From Anaerolineae bacterium (GTDB lineage: Bacteria > Chloroflexota > Anaerolineae > Aggregatilineales > Phototrophicaceae), in NCBI GenBank assembly GCA_025454525.1, contig JALOOG010000003.1:21536-85535 (forward strand): 64,000 nucleotides of DNA, written 5' to 3'. Shown in pieces: positions 35,631 through 44,325 of this stretch (position 1 is its first letter; each line of letters starts with the position of its first letter). The notes beneath the pieces were generated by a model, which made no database searches, was not told the DNA's origin, and was given only the letters and a program-made list of their open reading frames with translations. The translations under genes were made by a program, and so were the position numbers.

Positions 35631-36176
35631 CTAAGCGCGGGTGATCGCTAACGTCTGCCAACGTTCGATGATCGTCTGCACGGTTATTTCCGCATCAAAA
35701 TAAGTGGTATCCAACTCAATCACCCCGGGCGCACCCCGTACCGCCCATTCGCGGCGGATATTGGCTAATTCTAAGGCGCGTTCTTCCGGGGCATAAAAAC
35801 GTGCGCCCATCGCCACATGCAAACGTTGTAACATCGCGTCAATGGTGGTGATGGTACAGAAGATCGGCCCGGTTTCACCTAACCGTTTGAGCGCGTCCCC
35901 GTGTAACAGTGTGCGCGCACTCACTCGGATCACGCTGTTTCGGCGTAACCATGTCTCGCTGATGATCTCGCTTTCGATGTTTTTGAGCCGGGCCTCACCA
36001 TAATAAGCGCGTAACTCATCTACCGAGAGTCCGGTACGTTCCGCGATCAAAAATTCGACATTGACATACGGCATCTTCAACTTATCGGCGATCATCCGGC
36101 CGATCAACGGTTGATTCGGCCCGATGTACCCTGTCAAAATCAAATTCCGCTCTGAAAGCGGCAACGAGAGCATCAC
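35631..36176 (-). CDS. Shikimate-kinase-like protein lacking the P-loop lysine
   Basis: 181 residues. The pattern of shikimate kinase is recognisable: NLILTGYIGPNQPLIGRMIA at the place of the GxxGxGKST loop, MPYVNVEFLIAERTGLSVDE for the substrate-binding acidic loop, and YGEARLKNIESEII for the GE-FR-E helix. The P-loop has no GK(S/T): it reads GPNQP, so ATP binding in the usual way is unlikely. VSARTLLHGDAL replaces the glycine-rich loop of the enzyme. A non-catalytic paralogue or a changed activity is likely. The start overlaps the HAD phosphatase stop by four bases. Confidence 0.6.
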   Translation of the reverse strand: MMLSLPLSERNLILTGYIGPNQPLIGRMIADKLKMPYVNVEFLIAERTGLSVDELRAYYGEARLKNIESEIISETWLRRNSVIRVSARTLLHGDALKRLGETGPIFCTITTIDAMLQRLHVAMGARFYAPEERALELANIRREWAVRGAPGVIELDTTYFDAEITVQTIIERWQTLAITRA

Positions 36177-36934
36177 CGCTGCTCCTCAAACGCTGGAAAC
36201 CATTGATCCAAGATCGCGGGTAACTCTAATAGACTGGTGATCGTCGCATCGGGGATCACGAGGCCTTTATGGGCGGGTTGGCGATCGCGCACCAAGCGTT
36301 GAATCGCTTTGAGGCCCGCCGATTGCGCGCCTGCGATGTCCGCGACCACATTATCACCCACAAACACCACCTCATCCGCACTCACGCCCAAACAATCTAA
36401 GGCGTATTCAAAGATCGCCGCGTGGGGTTTAAGATAACCCGCGTCGGCCGCCGTCACCCGACATTCAGGGAAATACTGCAAGAGATCATGTTCAGCCAAC
36501 TCCAGATCGCGCAAGACGATCGGATGCGCCGAATTGGTGACCAAGCCTAACTTCAAGCCCCGATCGCGCAACAGCGCAAGGCCTTCCGGCACATCGGGAA
36601 ATACCCGTGTGTCTTTGACCGCTTTCCACGCATAAGCGGTCAAACACGCTTCCATGTCTACGGTATCGATCGGCGCACCCATCGCGATCGAGGTATCCAC
36701 CATCACCCGCCCAACATGCGGTGCGCGCAAGGTAGAGCGCGCCTCACCCCAAGCCTCACGCAAGCGACTCATATACTCGGTGATATACAGATCAAACGTA
36801 CAGGGCGGTCGTTCGCCCATTACATGACGATACACTTTTTCCAGATGAATGGACTCGATCGCCTCCCAGTGTCCCGAAAAATGCTCCCAATCGATTAAAG
36901 TATCATCGACATCAAACAATACGGCCTTAAGCAT
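36173..36934 (-). CDS. HAD-superfamily hydrolase
   Basis: 253 residues. The four HAD motifs are present: FDVDDTLIDW (nucleophile and acid Asp), GLVTNSAHP (Thr/Ser), LKPHAAIF (Lys) and FVGDNVVADIAGA (acidic pair). The cap is the helical C1 type, as in phosphoglycolate phosphatase and pyrimidine nucleotidase relatives. The substrate is unknown. It begins nine bases after the MnhG stop and overlaps the next gene by four bases, so it belongs to the antiporter operon by position. Confidence 0.85.
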   Translation of the reverse strand: MLKAVLFDVDDTLIDWEHFSGHWEAIESIHLEKVYRHVMGERPPCTFDLYITEYMSRLREAWGEARSTLRAPHVGRVMVDTSIAMGAPIDTVDMEACLTAYAWKAVKDTRVFPDVPEGLALLRDRGLKLGLVTNSAHPIVLRDLELAEHDLLQYFPECRVTAADAGYLKPHAAIFEYALDCLGVSADEVVFVGDNVVADIAGAQSAGLKAIQRLVRDRQPAHKGLVIPDATITSLLELPAILDQWFPAFEEQR

Positions 36935-36943
36935 CTTACTGAT

Positions 36944-37300
36944 TTACCTTTGTCTATTGCGTAATTTACGAAAATTGACCCGCCCATCTTCATCAGCGAG
37001 ATCATCACGTTGATCGGCCGGCAACCGTCCTAAACTCCGATGTGCGGCCGATGCGATGGCGTGTGATGCCACAGGCGCAGTTAAGATCAAAAACCCCGCC
37101 AGCACGATCGCCTTGAGGATCAGCCCCGGCATAAAGCAGATCATGCCTAACAGTAAAAAGACGATGCCTAACGTGGCCACTTTACTAGAGGCGTGCAAAC
37201 GGGTATACACATCTGGAAAGCGCAACATGCCGATGATGCCCACCGTGCTAAACATCACACCGATCCACAACACGATCAAGCCTACATATTGTAACACCAT
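36944..37300 (-). CDS. mnhG: Na+/H+ antiporter subunit G (Mrp complex)
   Basis: 118 residues with three transmembrane helices and the G-subunit signature IGMLRFPDVYTRLHASSK between helices one and two. MrpG is a small structural part of the hetero-oligomeric Mrp antiporter, which expels Na+ in exchange for H+ and is related to complex I membrane subunits. The C-terminal tail (LADEDGRVNF) is charged. Its start overlaps the MnhF stop by one base (TAATG). Confidence 0.9.
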   Translation of the reverse strand: MVLQYVGLIVLWIGVMFSTVGIIGMLRFPDVYTRLHASSKVATLGIVFLLLGMICFMPGLILKAIVLAGFLILTAPVASHAIASAAHRSLGRLPADQRDDLADEDGRVNFRKLRNRQR

Positions 37301-37581
37301 TAGAACACCCGTCCCTCACTAATGTAGCGGGCGATCGCTAAGGTGGCGATAAATGAAAATGCGGCCAAGGCGATCCCCAAGTCAAACACGGTCTCATTAT
37401 CCACCAAGATCACCACCACCACGATCACCCCGATAAAAATGGTGGTCATCGCGTCCAATGCTTGCAAGCGATCGGCCGGTTGTGGGCCACGTAAGACTAA
37501 GTAAGCGCAGAGCGGTAACAATAACACCATTGCGATCAACGCTAAGGTGACTCCGATTTGTACCACTGAATCAGCGACCAT
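37300..37581 (-). CDS. mnhF: Na+/H+ antiporter subunit F (Mrp complex)
   Basis: 93 residues with three transmembrane helices. The signature is LRGPQPADRLQALDAMTTIF with the loop that enters helix two, followed by a hydrophobic helix with VDNETVFD. MrpF is needed for assembly and activity of the Mrp complex. Its start lies 11 bases inside the MnhE gene end, which is typical coupling in Mrp operons. Confidence 0.9.
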   Translation of the reverse strand: MVADSVVQIGVTLALIAMVLLLPLCAYLVLRGPQPADRLQALDAMTTIFIGVIVVVVILVDNETVFDLGIALAAFSFIATLAIARYISEGRVF

Positions 37582-38071
37582 GGAGATTCAACATCCTCCG
37601 TAGATACTTAAGGCGGCGGGTTTGCTGCTCATCAATCGTGGCAGCGCTGCTAATATCCAGACAATGGACGTAAACATGGGCTTCATCATCAAAATCGACG
37701 GCCAATTGCCCCGGTGTGATCGTGATTCCGTGCGCGGTCAAAGCCGCGATCGACTCGTTGTAATCTTGGATATTGACCCGCACGATCCCCGGTTGGATCG
37801 GGCGAAACCCTAAGATTCGCAAAAAGACATCGACTCCGGAAATCGCAATATCGCGGATCAACACGGCCGCATAAATCACCGTGGCGATCAATTGAGTTAA
37901 AAAACCAGCGGGGGAAATTTCCAATTCGCGCCCGCGAAACAACAACCACACCATCATGATCCCCAACAAATACCCCAAGATCAAGCCTTCTAAGTTGACT
38001 TGGCGTGTCAGGATCATCCAAGCAAGCGCCAACAACAACGCTAACAATAATCGTTTTGCTAAATAGCTCAT
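37571..38071 (-). CDS. mnhE: Na+/H+ antiporter subunit E (Mrp complex)
   Basis: 166 residues. Two hydrophobic segments near the N-terminus (LLLALLLALAWMILTRQ and LILGYLLGIMMVWLLF) are followed by a cytoplasmic alpha/beta domain with VNIQDYNESIAALTAHGIT and LAVDFDDEAHVYVHCLD, as in MrpE. The latter resembles the conserved E-subunit sequence TPGT-V-V--D. GAGG lies upstream of the start. It is the fourth gene of the operon. Confidence 0.88.
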   Translation of the reverse strand: MSYLAKRLLLALLLALAWMILTRQVNLEGLILGYLLGIMMVWLLFRGRELEISPAGFLTQLIATVIYAAVLIRDIAISGVDVFLRILGFRPIQPGIVRVNIQDYNESIAALTAHGITITPGQLAVDFDDEAHVYVHCLDISSAATIDEQQTRRLKYLRRMLNLHGR

Positions 38072-38075
38072 CGTT

Positions 38076-39569
38076 TTATCCTCCCAATACCGCGCTGATG
38101 TAGATCTGAGGCGTGCCTAAATAGGTCACCACACCGTTGACAAATTCGATCAACGGTGTGGCATATAACCCTAACACCACACAGATCGCGATCAATAAGG
38201 CCGGCGCAAGCAAGCTATCCCCATAATCTTTGAGTCCAACGGTTTGTTCATCTGGCTTGCGCTGAAAGATCAATTGCCATGTCCGCATCATATACATCAA
38301 GGTGATCAAGCCCGCTCCAACCGTGAGTCCTAACACGATCCAACTTTGTGCGGAGATCCCGCCTTGGATCAAGGTGACTTTGCTGATAAAGCCATTCAAT
38401 GGCGGCACTCCGGCCAAAGCCAATCCGCCCAAGAAATACAACAACCCTGTACCGATCATCTGATGACCGACCCCACCGATCTCAGTGAGCGCGGCGGTTT
38501 TGGTCTTGGTGCGACTTGACACGACTCCGGTGAGCATCAACAACGCGGATTTAACAAACGAGTGATTCACCGCATATACGATCGCTCCTACCAACGCGAT
38601 CGGTGTCCCCCACCCGATCGCCACCAAGATAAAGCCGATCTGCCCAAAGGTGGAATAGGCTAACATGCGTTTCGCATCATACGTTCGTAACGCGCCTAAG
38701 CTACCAAAGAAAATCCCGATCACGCCCAACACCACTAAAATATTGTGGATCACGATCGCTTCTTCAGTAAATAACAGCGTGGTCATGCGGATCAAGCCAT
38801 ACACCCCCACCTTGACCACCACCGACGATAACACCGCATGAACCGGGGTTGGCGCGGTGGTATGAAAGTCCGGTTGCCAAAAATGGAACGGGAATACCGC
38901 GCTTTTGAGCAGAAACGCGCACATCAACATCACCGCGGCCGCGACCGATAAGATCGGGCGTTCCCCCGCGGACAATAACCGCGCAATATCGGCCATGTTG
39001 AGCGTGTTAAACGTAGCATAGATCGCCGCGATCCCGATTAACAGAAACAACGTCCCCATGGAACTGATCAACAGGTATTTCAGCGCGGCCTCTAACCCTA
39101 AGCGGTTATCTGAGATCGCCACTAAAATCACCGATGAGATCACCATCAATTCCATGAACACAAACAAGGTGAAAATATCACCTGTCAAAAAGCCGCCGAA
39201 TAACCCGGTGGCCATGCACAAGAACAAGGTCATAAACGCCGGATAGGTGACACAGCGATCTTTACAATGCACCGCGTATAAGATCCCACCTAACACTACG
39301 GTCGAGGCCATCAACACAAACAACGCCGACAGCGAATCTCCGACCAACACGATCCCATACGGCGGATCCCAAGCTCCCAAGCGATAGATCACCGGTGCGC
39401 CCGTGCGGATCACCTCACTTAGCACGTTGAGACTGCAAAACCAAGCGATCGCCGCGGCGATCAAAGCCAAGTACCGTTGCAATTGGTTGTTACGGGCCAA
39501 GGTCAAACACAACACCGCGCCCGTGAGTGGCGCAAGCACGATCCCTAACAGATACACATAATCGCTCAT
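38076..39569 (-). CDS. mnhD: Na+/H+ antiporter subunit D (Mrp complex)
   Basis: 497 residues with about fourteen transmembrane helices of the NuoN/MrpD antiporter family. Marks include FTLFVFMELMVISSVILVA (with the conserved Glu of helix five), LKSAVFPFHFWQPDFHTTAP (Lys and the discontinuous helix) and KRMLAYSTFGQIGFI (Lys of helix eight). A further Lys (HSFVKSALLML) is in the second bundle. Together with MrpA it forms the proton and sodium channel. It is flanked by MnhC and MnhE genes, and there is no sign of hydrogenase or quinone modules nearby. Confidence 0.92.
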   Translation of the reverse strand: MSDYVYLLGIVLAPLTGAVLCLTLARNNQLQRYLALIAAAIAWFCSLNVLSEVIRTGAPVIYRLGAWDPPYGIVLVGDSLSALFVLMASTVVLGGILYAVHCKDRCVTYPAFMTLFLCMATGLFGGFLTGDIFTLFVFMELMVISSVILVAISDNRLGLEAALKYLLISSMGTLFLLIGIAAIYATFNTLNMADIARLLSAGERPILSVAAAVMLMCAFLLKSAVFPFHFWQPDFHTTAPTPVHAVLSSVVVKVGVYGLIRMTTLLFTEEAIVIHNILVVLGVIGIFFGSLGALRTYDAKRMLAYSTFGQIGFILVAIGWGTPIALVGAIVYAVNHSFVKSALLMLTGVVSSRTKTKTAALTEIGGVGHQMIGTGLLYFLGGLALAGVPPLNGFISKVTLIQGGISAQSWIVLGLTVGAGLITLMYMMRTWQLIFQRKPDEQTVGLKDYGDSLLAPALLIAICVVLGLYATPLIEFVNGVVTYLGTPQIYISAVLGG

Positions 39570-39578
39570 AAGTTGTGC

Positions 39579-39944
39579 CTAAGCCTGTAATTGGTTGACT
39601 TCATCGTTATTCAGGGTTCTAAAGCGCCGCGATGCGACGTTGATCAACCCCAATAACAACGCATACGATCCAAAGCTGATCACGATGGCCGTTAAGATCA
39701 ACGCTTGCACCAATGGATCACTGGATTGACCGCGCGGTATGGCCTGCCCCACACTTTCAGCGATGATCGGTTGTACATAGGGCGGTTGTGAGGCGTTAAA
39801 TGCGCCCGCCGCTAAAAAGAACAAGTTGATCGCGGTGAACAACACATAAAAACCCATTGCAACCTTGATCAAATCGCGTCGCAACAACAAAAACACCCCG
39901 ATCGCGAACAGAACTCCCGTGGCGATTGCAAAAATCTCGTTCAT
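39579..39944 (-). CDS. mnhC: Na+/H+ antiporter subunit C (Mrp complex)
   Basis: 121 residues with three transmembrane helices, homologous to NuoK. Visible are GVFLLLRRDLIKVAMGFYVL (helix two with the conserved acidic/basic pair) and DPLVQALILTAIVISFGSYAL in the third helix. A basic residue-rich loop (SRRFRTLN) ends the protein. Its start overlaps the MnhA stop in an ATGA. Confidence 0.9.
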   Translation of the reverse strand: MNEIFAIATGVLFAIGVFLLLRRDLIKVAMGFYVLFTAINLFFLAAGAFNASQPPYVQPIIAESVGQAIPRGQSSDPLVQALILTAIVISFGSYALLLGLINVASRRFRTLNNDEVNQLQA

Positions 39945-42850
39945 TCGATGTCCCTCTCTTCCAACTCACGCGGGTGGGCGATCGCTTCCATGATGATGCT
40001 TGATCCGCCGAACACCGTGAGAAATATCCCGATCTCAAAAAACAAGGTAGACGCAAAATGCAGCCCCGCCGGACTCCAAGTTTCGCTCAAGGTGATGTGT
40101 TCAAGAAATTGACCCCCAAACACCTCCGGCATGATCGCATTCGCTAAGGTCAACACCAACCCCAATACCACCACCCGCCCCGGCACTAACCAGTTGAGTC
40201 GCTCGCGTGCCTCAAAGTACCCATAGACCACATACCACAATGCGACCGCTAACCCCGCCACTACGCCGGCCGTGAAACCATCCCCCGGCGCGACTCCGCT
40301 ATAGAGGACATGCGCGGCAGAGATCAACAAAGCAAACGGTAAAACCAAGGCCGCGATCTTGCGTGTGAGCGGCGTAGACATGCGCGACTCGGCGCGCTCA
40401 TTTTGCGCGACTCCGAGTTCTTTTTCGTATTCACGCTCCGCCTGTTCCGCTAAGCGCACCTGTTTCTTGAAGTCTTGATCGATGTCCTGTACCGCTTTCC
40501 CATAGATCAATTCACGGGATTCAGGGCGGGTGAGTAGGGTCAATAAACCTAAGGCCGCCATTGCGAACACCGTGATCTCAAGCACTGTATCGGTGCCCCG
40601 GTAATCGGTCACGATCCCGCCCACCGTATCGGTAATTTTGAGATCGCGATAGGTATTTTGCAGATAATGGAGCGCGATCGGGCGGTTGATTGAGCTGCTC
40701 ACCGGACGATTTTCGACCGCGATCAAGGCGAATAAACCGACCACCGTCCCGATACTGGCCGCGATCACCACATCACGGATCACACTGTAACGATGATTAA
40801 AGCGCACGCTTAAGATCGCTTCGCGTTGTTTCGCACTCAAGCGGGCGATCATGATGATGATTAACACTGTGGCTAAGGTTTCCACCAAGATCTGCACCAA
40901 AGCGACATCTGGCGCGGGTTCTAACAAGAAGATCCCACCGACTGAATAGCCCATGATGCTGAGCGAAATCGCGGCCATCAAATGCTTTTTGAGGATGATC
41001 GCACCGAGTCCGGTGATGATTGCCAACAAGATCAAGACGATCCGTAGCGCATCGATCGGCGGGTTGAAAAAAGCGAAATTGAGGTTACGCAACTGTACCA
41101 GATTGCCTAACGCAAAATTCAGCAGGATGATAAACAACGCGAGTCCGGCTAAGATCGTGATCAAATAATGCCGCAATTTGCCGTTTTGCGTCCGCAAGAG
41201 CAGATCGCCGCATGTATTCACCGCACCGATCACCCACTCATAGGCCTGATTACCGGTCGGGATCGGGAGATCGGGCCACGTTAACCACCACCGCCGGATC
41301 GCAAAGATCCCCCCGCCTAACGCTAACACCGCTAAGCTAGTCTGAAACACCGGACTCGCCAGTCCCTCGGGTGGGAACAGGTACAAGGTAAATTCTTTCT
41401 GGACAGCGGCATCGATCAACGGCACGATCAGCGGCCCCAGCAATACCCCGCCGATCAACGACATGAACGCTAACGCGCCGGTGCTGATGATCAAACCCAG
41501 CGGCGGCCGATGAAAATGTTCGTGATGATCGGCCTTGGCCGGCGCAAAAAACAGATCCCACGCGAAACGCGCTGAGACAGCGACCGTCAAGATTGAACTG
41601 ATGATCATCACGATCAACGGCACGGTCGTTAACAGGCCTTCCGGTTGTGCCGCGTCTAATAAAGTCTCTTTGCCCACGAATCCCAACATTGGCGGGAAAC
41701 CGGCCATAGACAAACATGCTAAGGCGGTGATCACGGCTGCGCCGGGCATTAGCGGCCGTAATCCGCCTAACTTGTCGAGGTTACGGGTGCCGGTGCTGTG
41801 TTCAACGATCCCGGCCATTAAAAACAACGCCGCTTTATAGAGGGCGTGTGCGAGAACGCCGATCACCGCCGCTTTAATGCCCGCCGATTCCGGCATTCCG
41901 ATCAAGGCCACTAATGCGCCCAACTGACTGATCGTTGAATATGCCAATAACGCCTTCAGATCGCGCTTTTGTAAGGCGAATAACGCACCGATCAACATGG
42001 TGATCAAGCCGATCCCGATCAGCGCGTTGATCCATAATGCTGATCCCCCTAAGGTGGGTTCCAAGCGTAACAACAGATACACGCCTGCCTTGACCATGGT
42101 GGCGGAATGTAAAAACGCACTCGCAGGAGAAGGCGCGGTCATCCCCCCCGGCAACCAAAAATGGAACGGGAATTGCGCGGACTTGGTGAAACAACCCAAC
42201 AAGATCAAGACGGTAAAGCCCATATACCACGGATGCGAACGGAGATCGGTATTGAGGATCGTCTCAAATTGTGTTGATCCCGCGGCGGCAGATAAGATCA
42301 ACAGGCCGGCGATCAACGCGAGTCCGCCGCCGCCCGTGATGATCAAGGCACGCATCGCACCGACGCGGGCCGCTTCAGATTTAGCGCCTTTGAAGCTGAT
42401 CAATAAAAATGAGATCACGCTGGTGAGTTCCCACGCGATAAACAAGGTGAGAACGTTGCCCGCGAACACCAAGAGTAACATCGATCCGGTGAAGGCCATC
42501 AACAAGGTATAAAAGCGGCCGGTCTCTTGGTCATCGTCAAAATAAAAGCCCGTGTAGAGTGTCACCGCGACTCCGATCCCGACCACGATCGTCCCGAACA
42601 GGAGTGCGAGTCCATCAATATACAAGGTGAAGTGTAGACCTAAGGCCTCAACCCATGGGAGATCAAGCTTTAACACTTGATCATTGGCGACATACGGAAA
42701 ATAACCAAGATACACCACCAACATCAGCGCGATCGCACTGGTGAGTAGCAAAGTTTGACCACCGCGGCCTAACAAGGCGCGCACAGGGGGCCATACGATC
42801 AACAATGCTAACACAAACGGCAAACTCGAAATCAACGTAAATTCAACCAT
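39941..42850 (-). CDS. mnhA: Na+/H+ antiporter subunits A and B fused (Mrp complex)
   Basis: 969 residues from ATG 42850 (AAGGA five bases upstream; an ATG at 42856 is too close to that site). Residues 1-620 are the NuoL-like antiporter body: LFIAWELTSVISFLLIS, TKSAQFPFHFWLPGGMTAPS, KRDLKALLAYSTISQLGAL. Residues 640-790 match the MrpA C-terminal part (EPAPDVALVQILVETLATVL). Residues 820-965 are MrpB (SGVAPGDGFTAGVVAGL), so A and B are one chain. It heads the operon, which explains why no separate MnhB gene is present. It pumps Na+ out in exchange for H+ and helps pH control. Confidence 0.9.
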   Translation of the reverse strand: MVEFTLISSLPFVLALLIVWPPVRALLGRGGQTLLLTSAIALMLVVYLGYFPYVANDQVLKLDLPWVEALGLHFTLYIDGLALLFGTIVVGIGVAVTLYTGFYFDDDQETGRFYTLLMAFTGSMLLLVFAGNVLTLFIAWELTSVISFLLISFKGAKSEAARVGAMRALIITGGGGLALIAGLLILSAAAGSTQFETILNTDLRSHPWYMGFTVLILLGCFTKSAQFPFHFWLPGGMTAPSPASAFLHSATMVKAGVYLLLRLEPTLGGSALWINALIGIGLITMLIGALFALQKRDLKALLAYSTISQLGALVALIGMPESAGIKAAVIGVLAHALYKAALFLMAGIVEHSTGTRNLDKLGGLRPLMPGAAVITALACLSMAGFPPMLGFVGKETLLDAAQPEGLLTTVPLIVMIISSILTVAVSARFAWDLFFAPAKADHHEHFHRPPLGLIISTGALAFMSLIGGVLLGPLIVPLIDAAVQKEFTLYLFPPEGLASPVFQTSLAVLALGGGIFAIRRWWLTWPDLPIPTGNQAYEWVIGAVNTCGDLLLRTQNGKLRHYLITILAGLALFIILLNFALGNLVQLRNLNFAFFNPPIDALRIVLILLAIITGLGAIILKKHLMAAISLSIMGYSVGGIFLLEPAPDVALVQILVETLATVLIIIMIARLSAKQREAILSVRFNHRYSVIRDVVIAASIGTVVGLFALIAVENRPVSSSINRPIALHYLQNTYRDLKITDTVGGIVTDYRGTDTVLEITVFAMAALGLLTLLTRPESRELIYGKAVQDIDQDFKKQVRLAEQAEREYEKELGVAQNERAESRMSTPLTRKIAALVLPFALLISAAHVLYSGVAPGDGFTAGVVAGLAVALWYVVYGYFEARERLNWLVPGRVVVLGLVLTLANAIMPEVFGGQFLEHITLSETWSPAGLHFASTLFFEIGIFLTVFGGSSIIMEAIAHPRELEERDIE

Positions 42851-42940
42851 GAGCATCCTTTCTTGGGTGACATGCTAGGGTCGGATTGAGTTCAGGGATC
42901 TAAGAGAGGCGATGGGCGGTCGCAACGATAGATATAAACT

Positions 42941-42974
42941 CAGCAGCTTTGAGTGTTTGATCACAAAGATGCTG
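42941..42974 (-). promoter_or_regulatory. Leader hairpin of the Mrp operon
   Basis: Arms CAGCAGCTTTG and CAAAGATGCTG, with one bulge each side, around a 12-base loop. It lies within the 5' leader, about 90 bases before the MnhA start. Role unknown; possible attenuation. Confidence 0.35.
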
Positions 42975-42976
42975 AA

Positions 42977-43004
42977 TGTATACTTATGTTTGTGGTGAAT
43001 ACAA
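42977..43004 (-). promoter_or_regulatory. Putative Mrp operon promoter
   Basis: On the minus strand -35 TTGTAT (42999-43004) and -10 TATACA (42977-42982) with a 16-base spacer, upstream of the hairpin leader. No other candidate of this quality is seen before MnhA. Confidence 0.4.
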
Positions 43005-43147
43005 GTTTACACCAAAAATAATCCCTCGTTTGCAAAAAATCAACGTAAATCGTACCCCCCAATTTGTAGGGGGTGTCAATATTCGCACAGTTTAACGCAA
43101 GACGGCATAATCAACCAAAATTCTGATCAAAATTGGAGCATTTTAAG

Positions 43148-43918
43148 ATGTCAGCGTTGTTTGAGGTCAAAGATAAAGTCGCCGTGATCACCGGTGCATC
43201 GCGTGGGATCGGTCTGGCGATCGCCCATGAATACGCTAAGGCCGGGATGAAAGTGGTCATCAGCAGTCGTAAACAAGACTCCTTGGATCAAGTAGCGACC
43301 GAGATCCGTAGCGCGGGCGGAGAAGTTACCGCGATCGCTGCCCACAATGGCGATAAAGCCGCCTTACAGCACTTGATTGAACAGACGATCGCCGTTTATG
43401 GCGGAGTCGATGTATTGGTGAACAATGCGGCCACCAATCCGCATTTCGGCACCTTGTTAGAGGCAGAAGATAGCCTATGGCAAAAGACTTTTGAGGTCAA
43501 CCTCTTAGGCAACGTCTGGTTGACACAAGCGGCGGTCAAATCGATGCGACCCCGTGGCGGCGGCAAGATCATCAATATCGCGTCGGTGAATGGCTTGCGC
43601 CCCGGTCACTATCAAGGCATTTACAGCATCACCAAAGCGGGTGTGATCAACCTCACCCAAACGTTGGCGATGGAATTAGCTGCCGACAATATTCAGGTCA
43701 ACGCGATCGCGCCGGGCTTGATCAAGACCAAATTCGCTCAAGCGATCTGGGAAAACGAGACGTTGATGGAAGGGGTGATCGAACGCACGCCCGTGCAACG
43801 GATCGGCGAACCGCAAGAGATCGCCGGCATTGCGTTGTATTTAGCCGCGCCCGCCTCTAGTTTCACCACGGGGCAAGTATTTGTGGTAGATGGCGGCATC
43901 ACCGTGCCGATGTTATAG
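43148..43918 (+). CDS. Short-chain dehydrogenase/reductase
   Basis: 256 residues from ATG 43148, chosen because GGAG lies nine bases upstream; the in-frame TTG at 43133 would overlap that site. It has TGASRGIG for cofactor binding, LVNNAATNPH, the catalytic Ser in IINIASVNG and Tyr/Lys in YSITKAGVI. The closing FTTGQVFVVDGGITVP is the classical SDR C-terminus. Arg/Lys after the second strand (SSRKQ) suggest NADP(H). It is close to 3-oxoacyl-ACP reductase and gluconate/glucose dehydrogenase-type SDRs, but the substrate cannot be fixed. It is a single gene, divergent from the Mrp operon. Confidence 0.85.
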   Translation: MSALFEVKDKVAVITGASRGIGLAIAHEYAKAGMKVVISSRKQDSLDQVATEIRSAGGEVTAIAAHNGDKAALQHLIEQTIAVYGGVDVLVNNAATNPHFGTLLEAEDSLWQKTFEVNLLGNVWLTQAAVKSMRPRGGGKIINIASVNGLRPGHYQGIYSITKAGVINLTQTLAMELAADNIQVNAIAPGLIKTKFAQAIWENETLMEGVIERTPVQRIGEPQEIAGIALYLAAPASSFTTGQVFVVDGGITVPML

Positions 43919-43984
43919 CGGATCGATTGTGGGCTCCCTTTGCCCATTTTAAACCTTTCTCATCTTTGCGAATATGGGGCTAAC

Positions 43985-44195
43985 CGCTTCAAAAGTCGTA
44001 ACAAATGTTACGACTTTTCCGCTCATCTGTGCTATCATCCACCCAATACGACTATGATCACTTGGAGAAGTATCGGATCAACCTACGCTTCTACTTTGTT
44101 TTTGCGATTTCGTGTTTGCTTTTTAGCGTTGGGACGCAATCTTACGATCCCCCTAACCACCCTGCTGCTGTCGCCGGATCTATTTTTTGGTCTTC
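43985..44195 (+). repeat. Intergenic element copy B: operator, promoter and T-run (candidate small RNA)
   Basis: In a 407-base gap after the SDR gene. A perfect 28-base inverted repeat (43991-44018, arms AAAAGTCGTAACA and TGTTACGACTTTT) is followed 11 bases later by the extended -10 TGCTATCAT (44030-44038), a ~145-base stretch with CAATCTTACGATCCC (from 44138) and a T6 run (44183-44188). It matches copies A and C. The remainder of the gap to 44325 shows no gene. Confidence 0.6.
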
Positions 44196-44325
44196 GCCGC
44201 CGCCAGCAACTGACGAGTTTAGAGTAGACTTCATCGTCTTGTAATTTTTGAAGCGATTGCACTAGGTTTGAAATGCGCGTTGTTCGCAAGCAATTTTTCG
44301 GTGTCTATTTCTGTTGATCTATCAC

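Noticed and set aside
36944..42850. Complex I or membrane hydrogenase subunits
   Set aside because: The order A-C-D-E-F-G with small E, F and G subunits and no quinone or iron-sulphur subunits is that of Mrp antiporters.
43940..44227. 95-codon plus-strand frame over element copy B
   Set aside because: It begins before the operator and runs through the promoter; copies A and B differ by a frame-breaking four bases between conserved blocks, so a coding role is unlikely.
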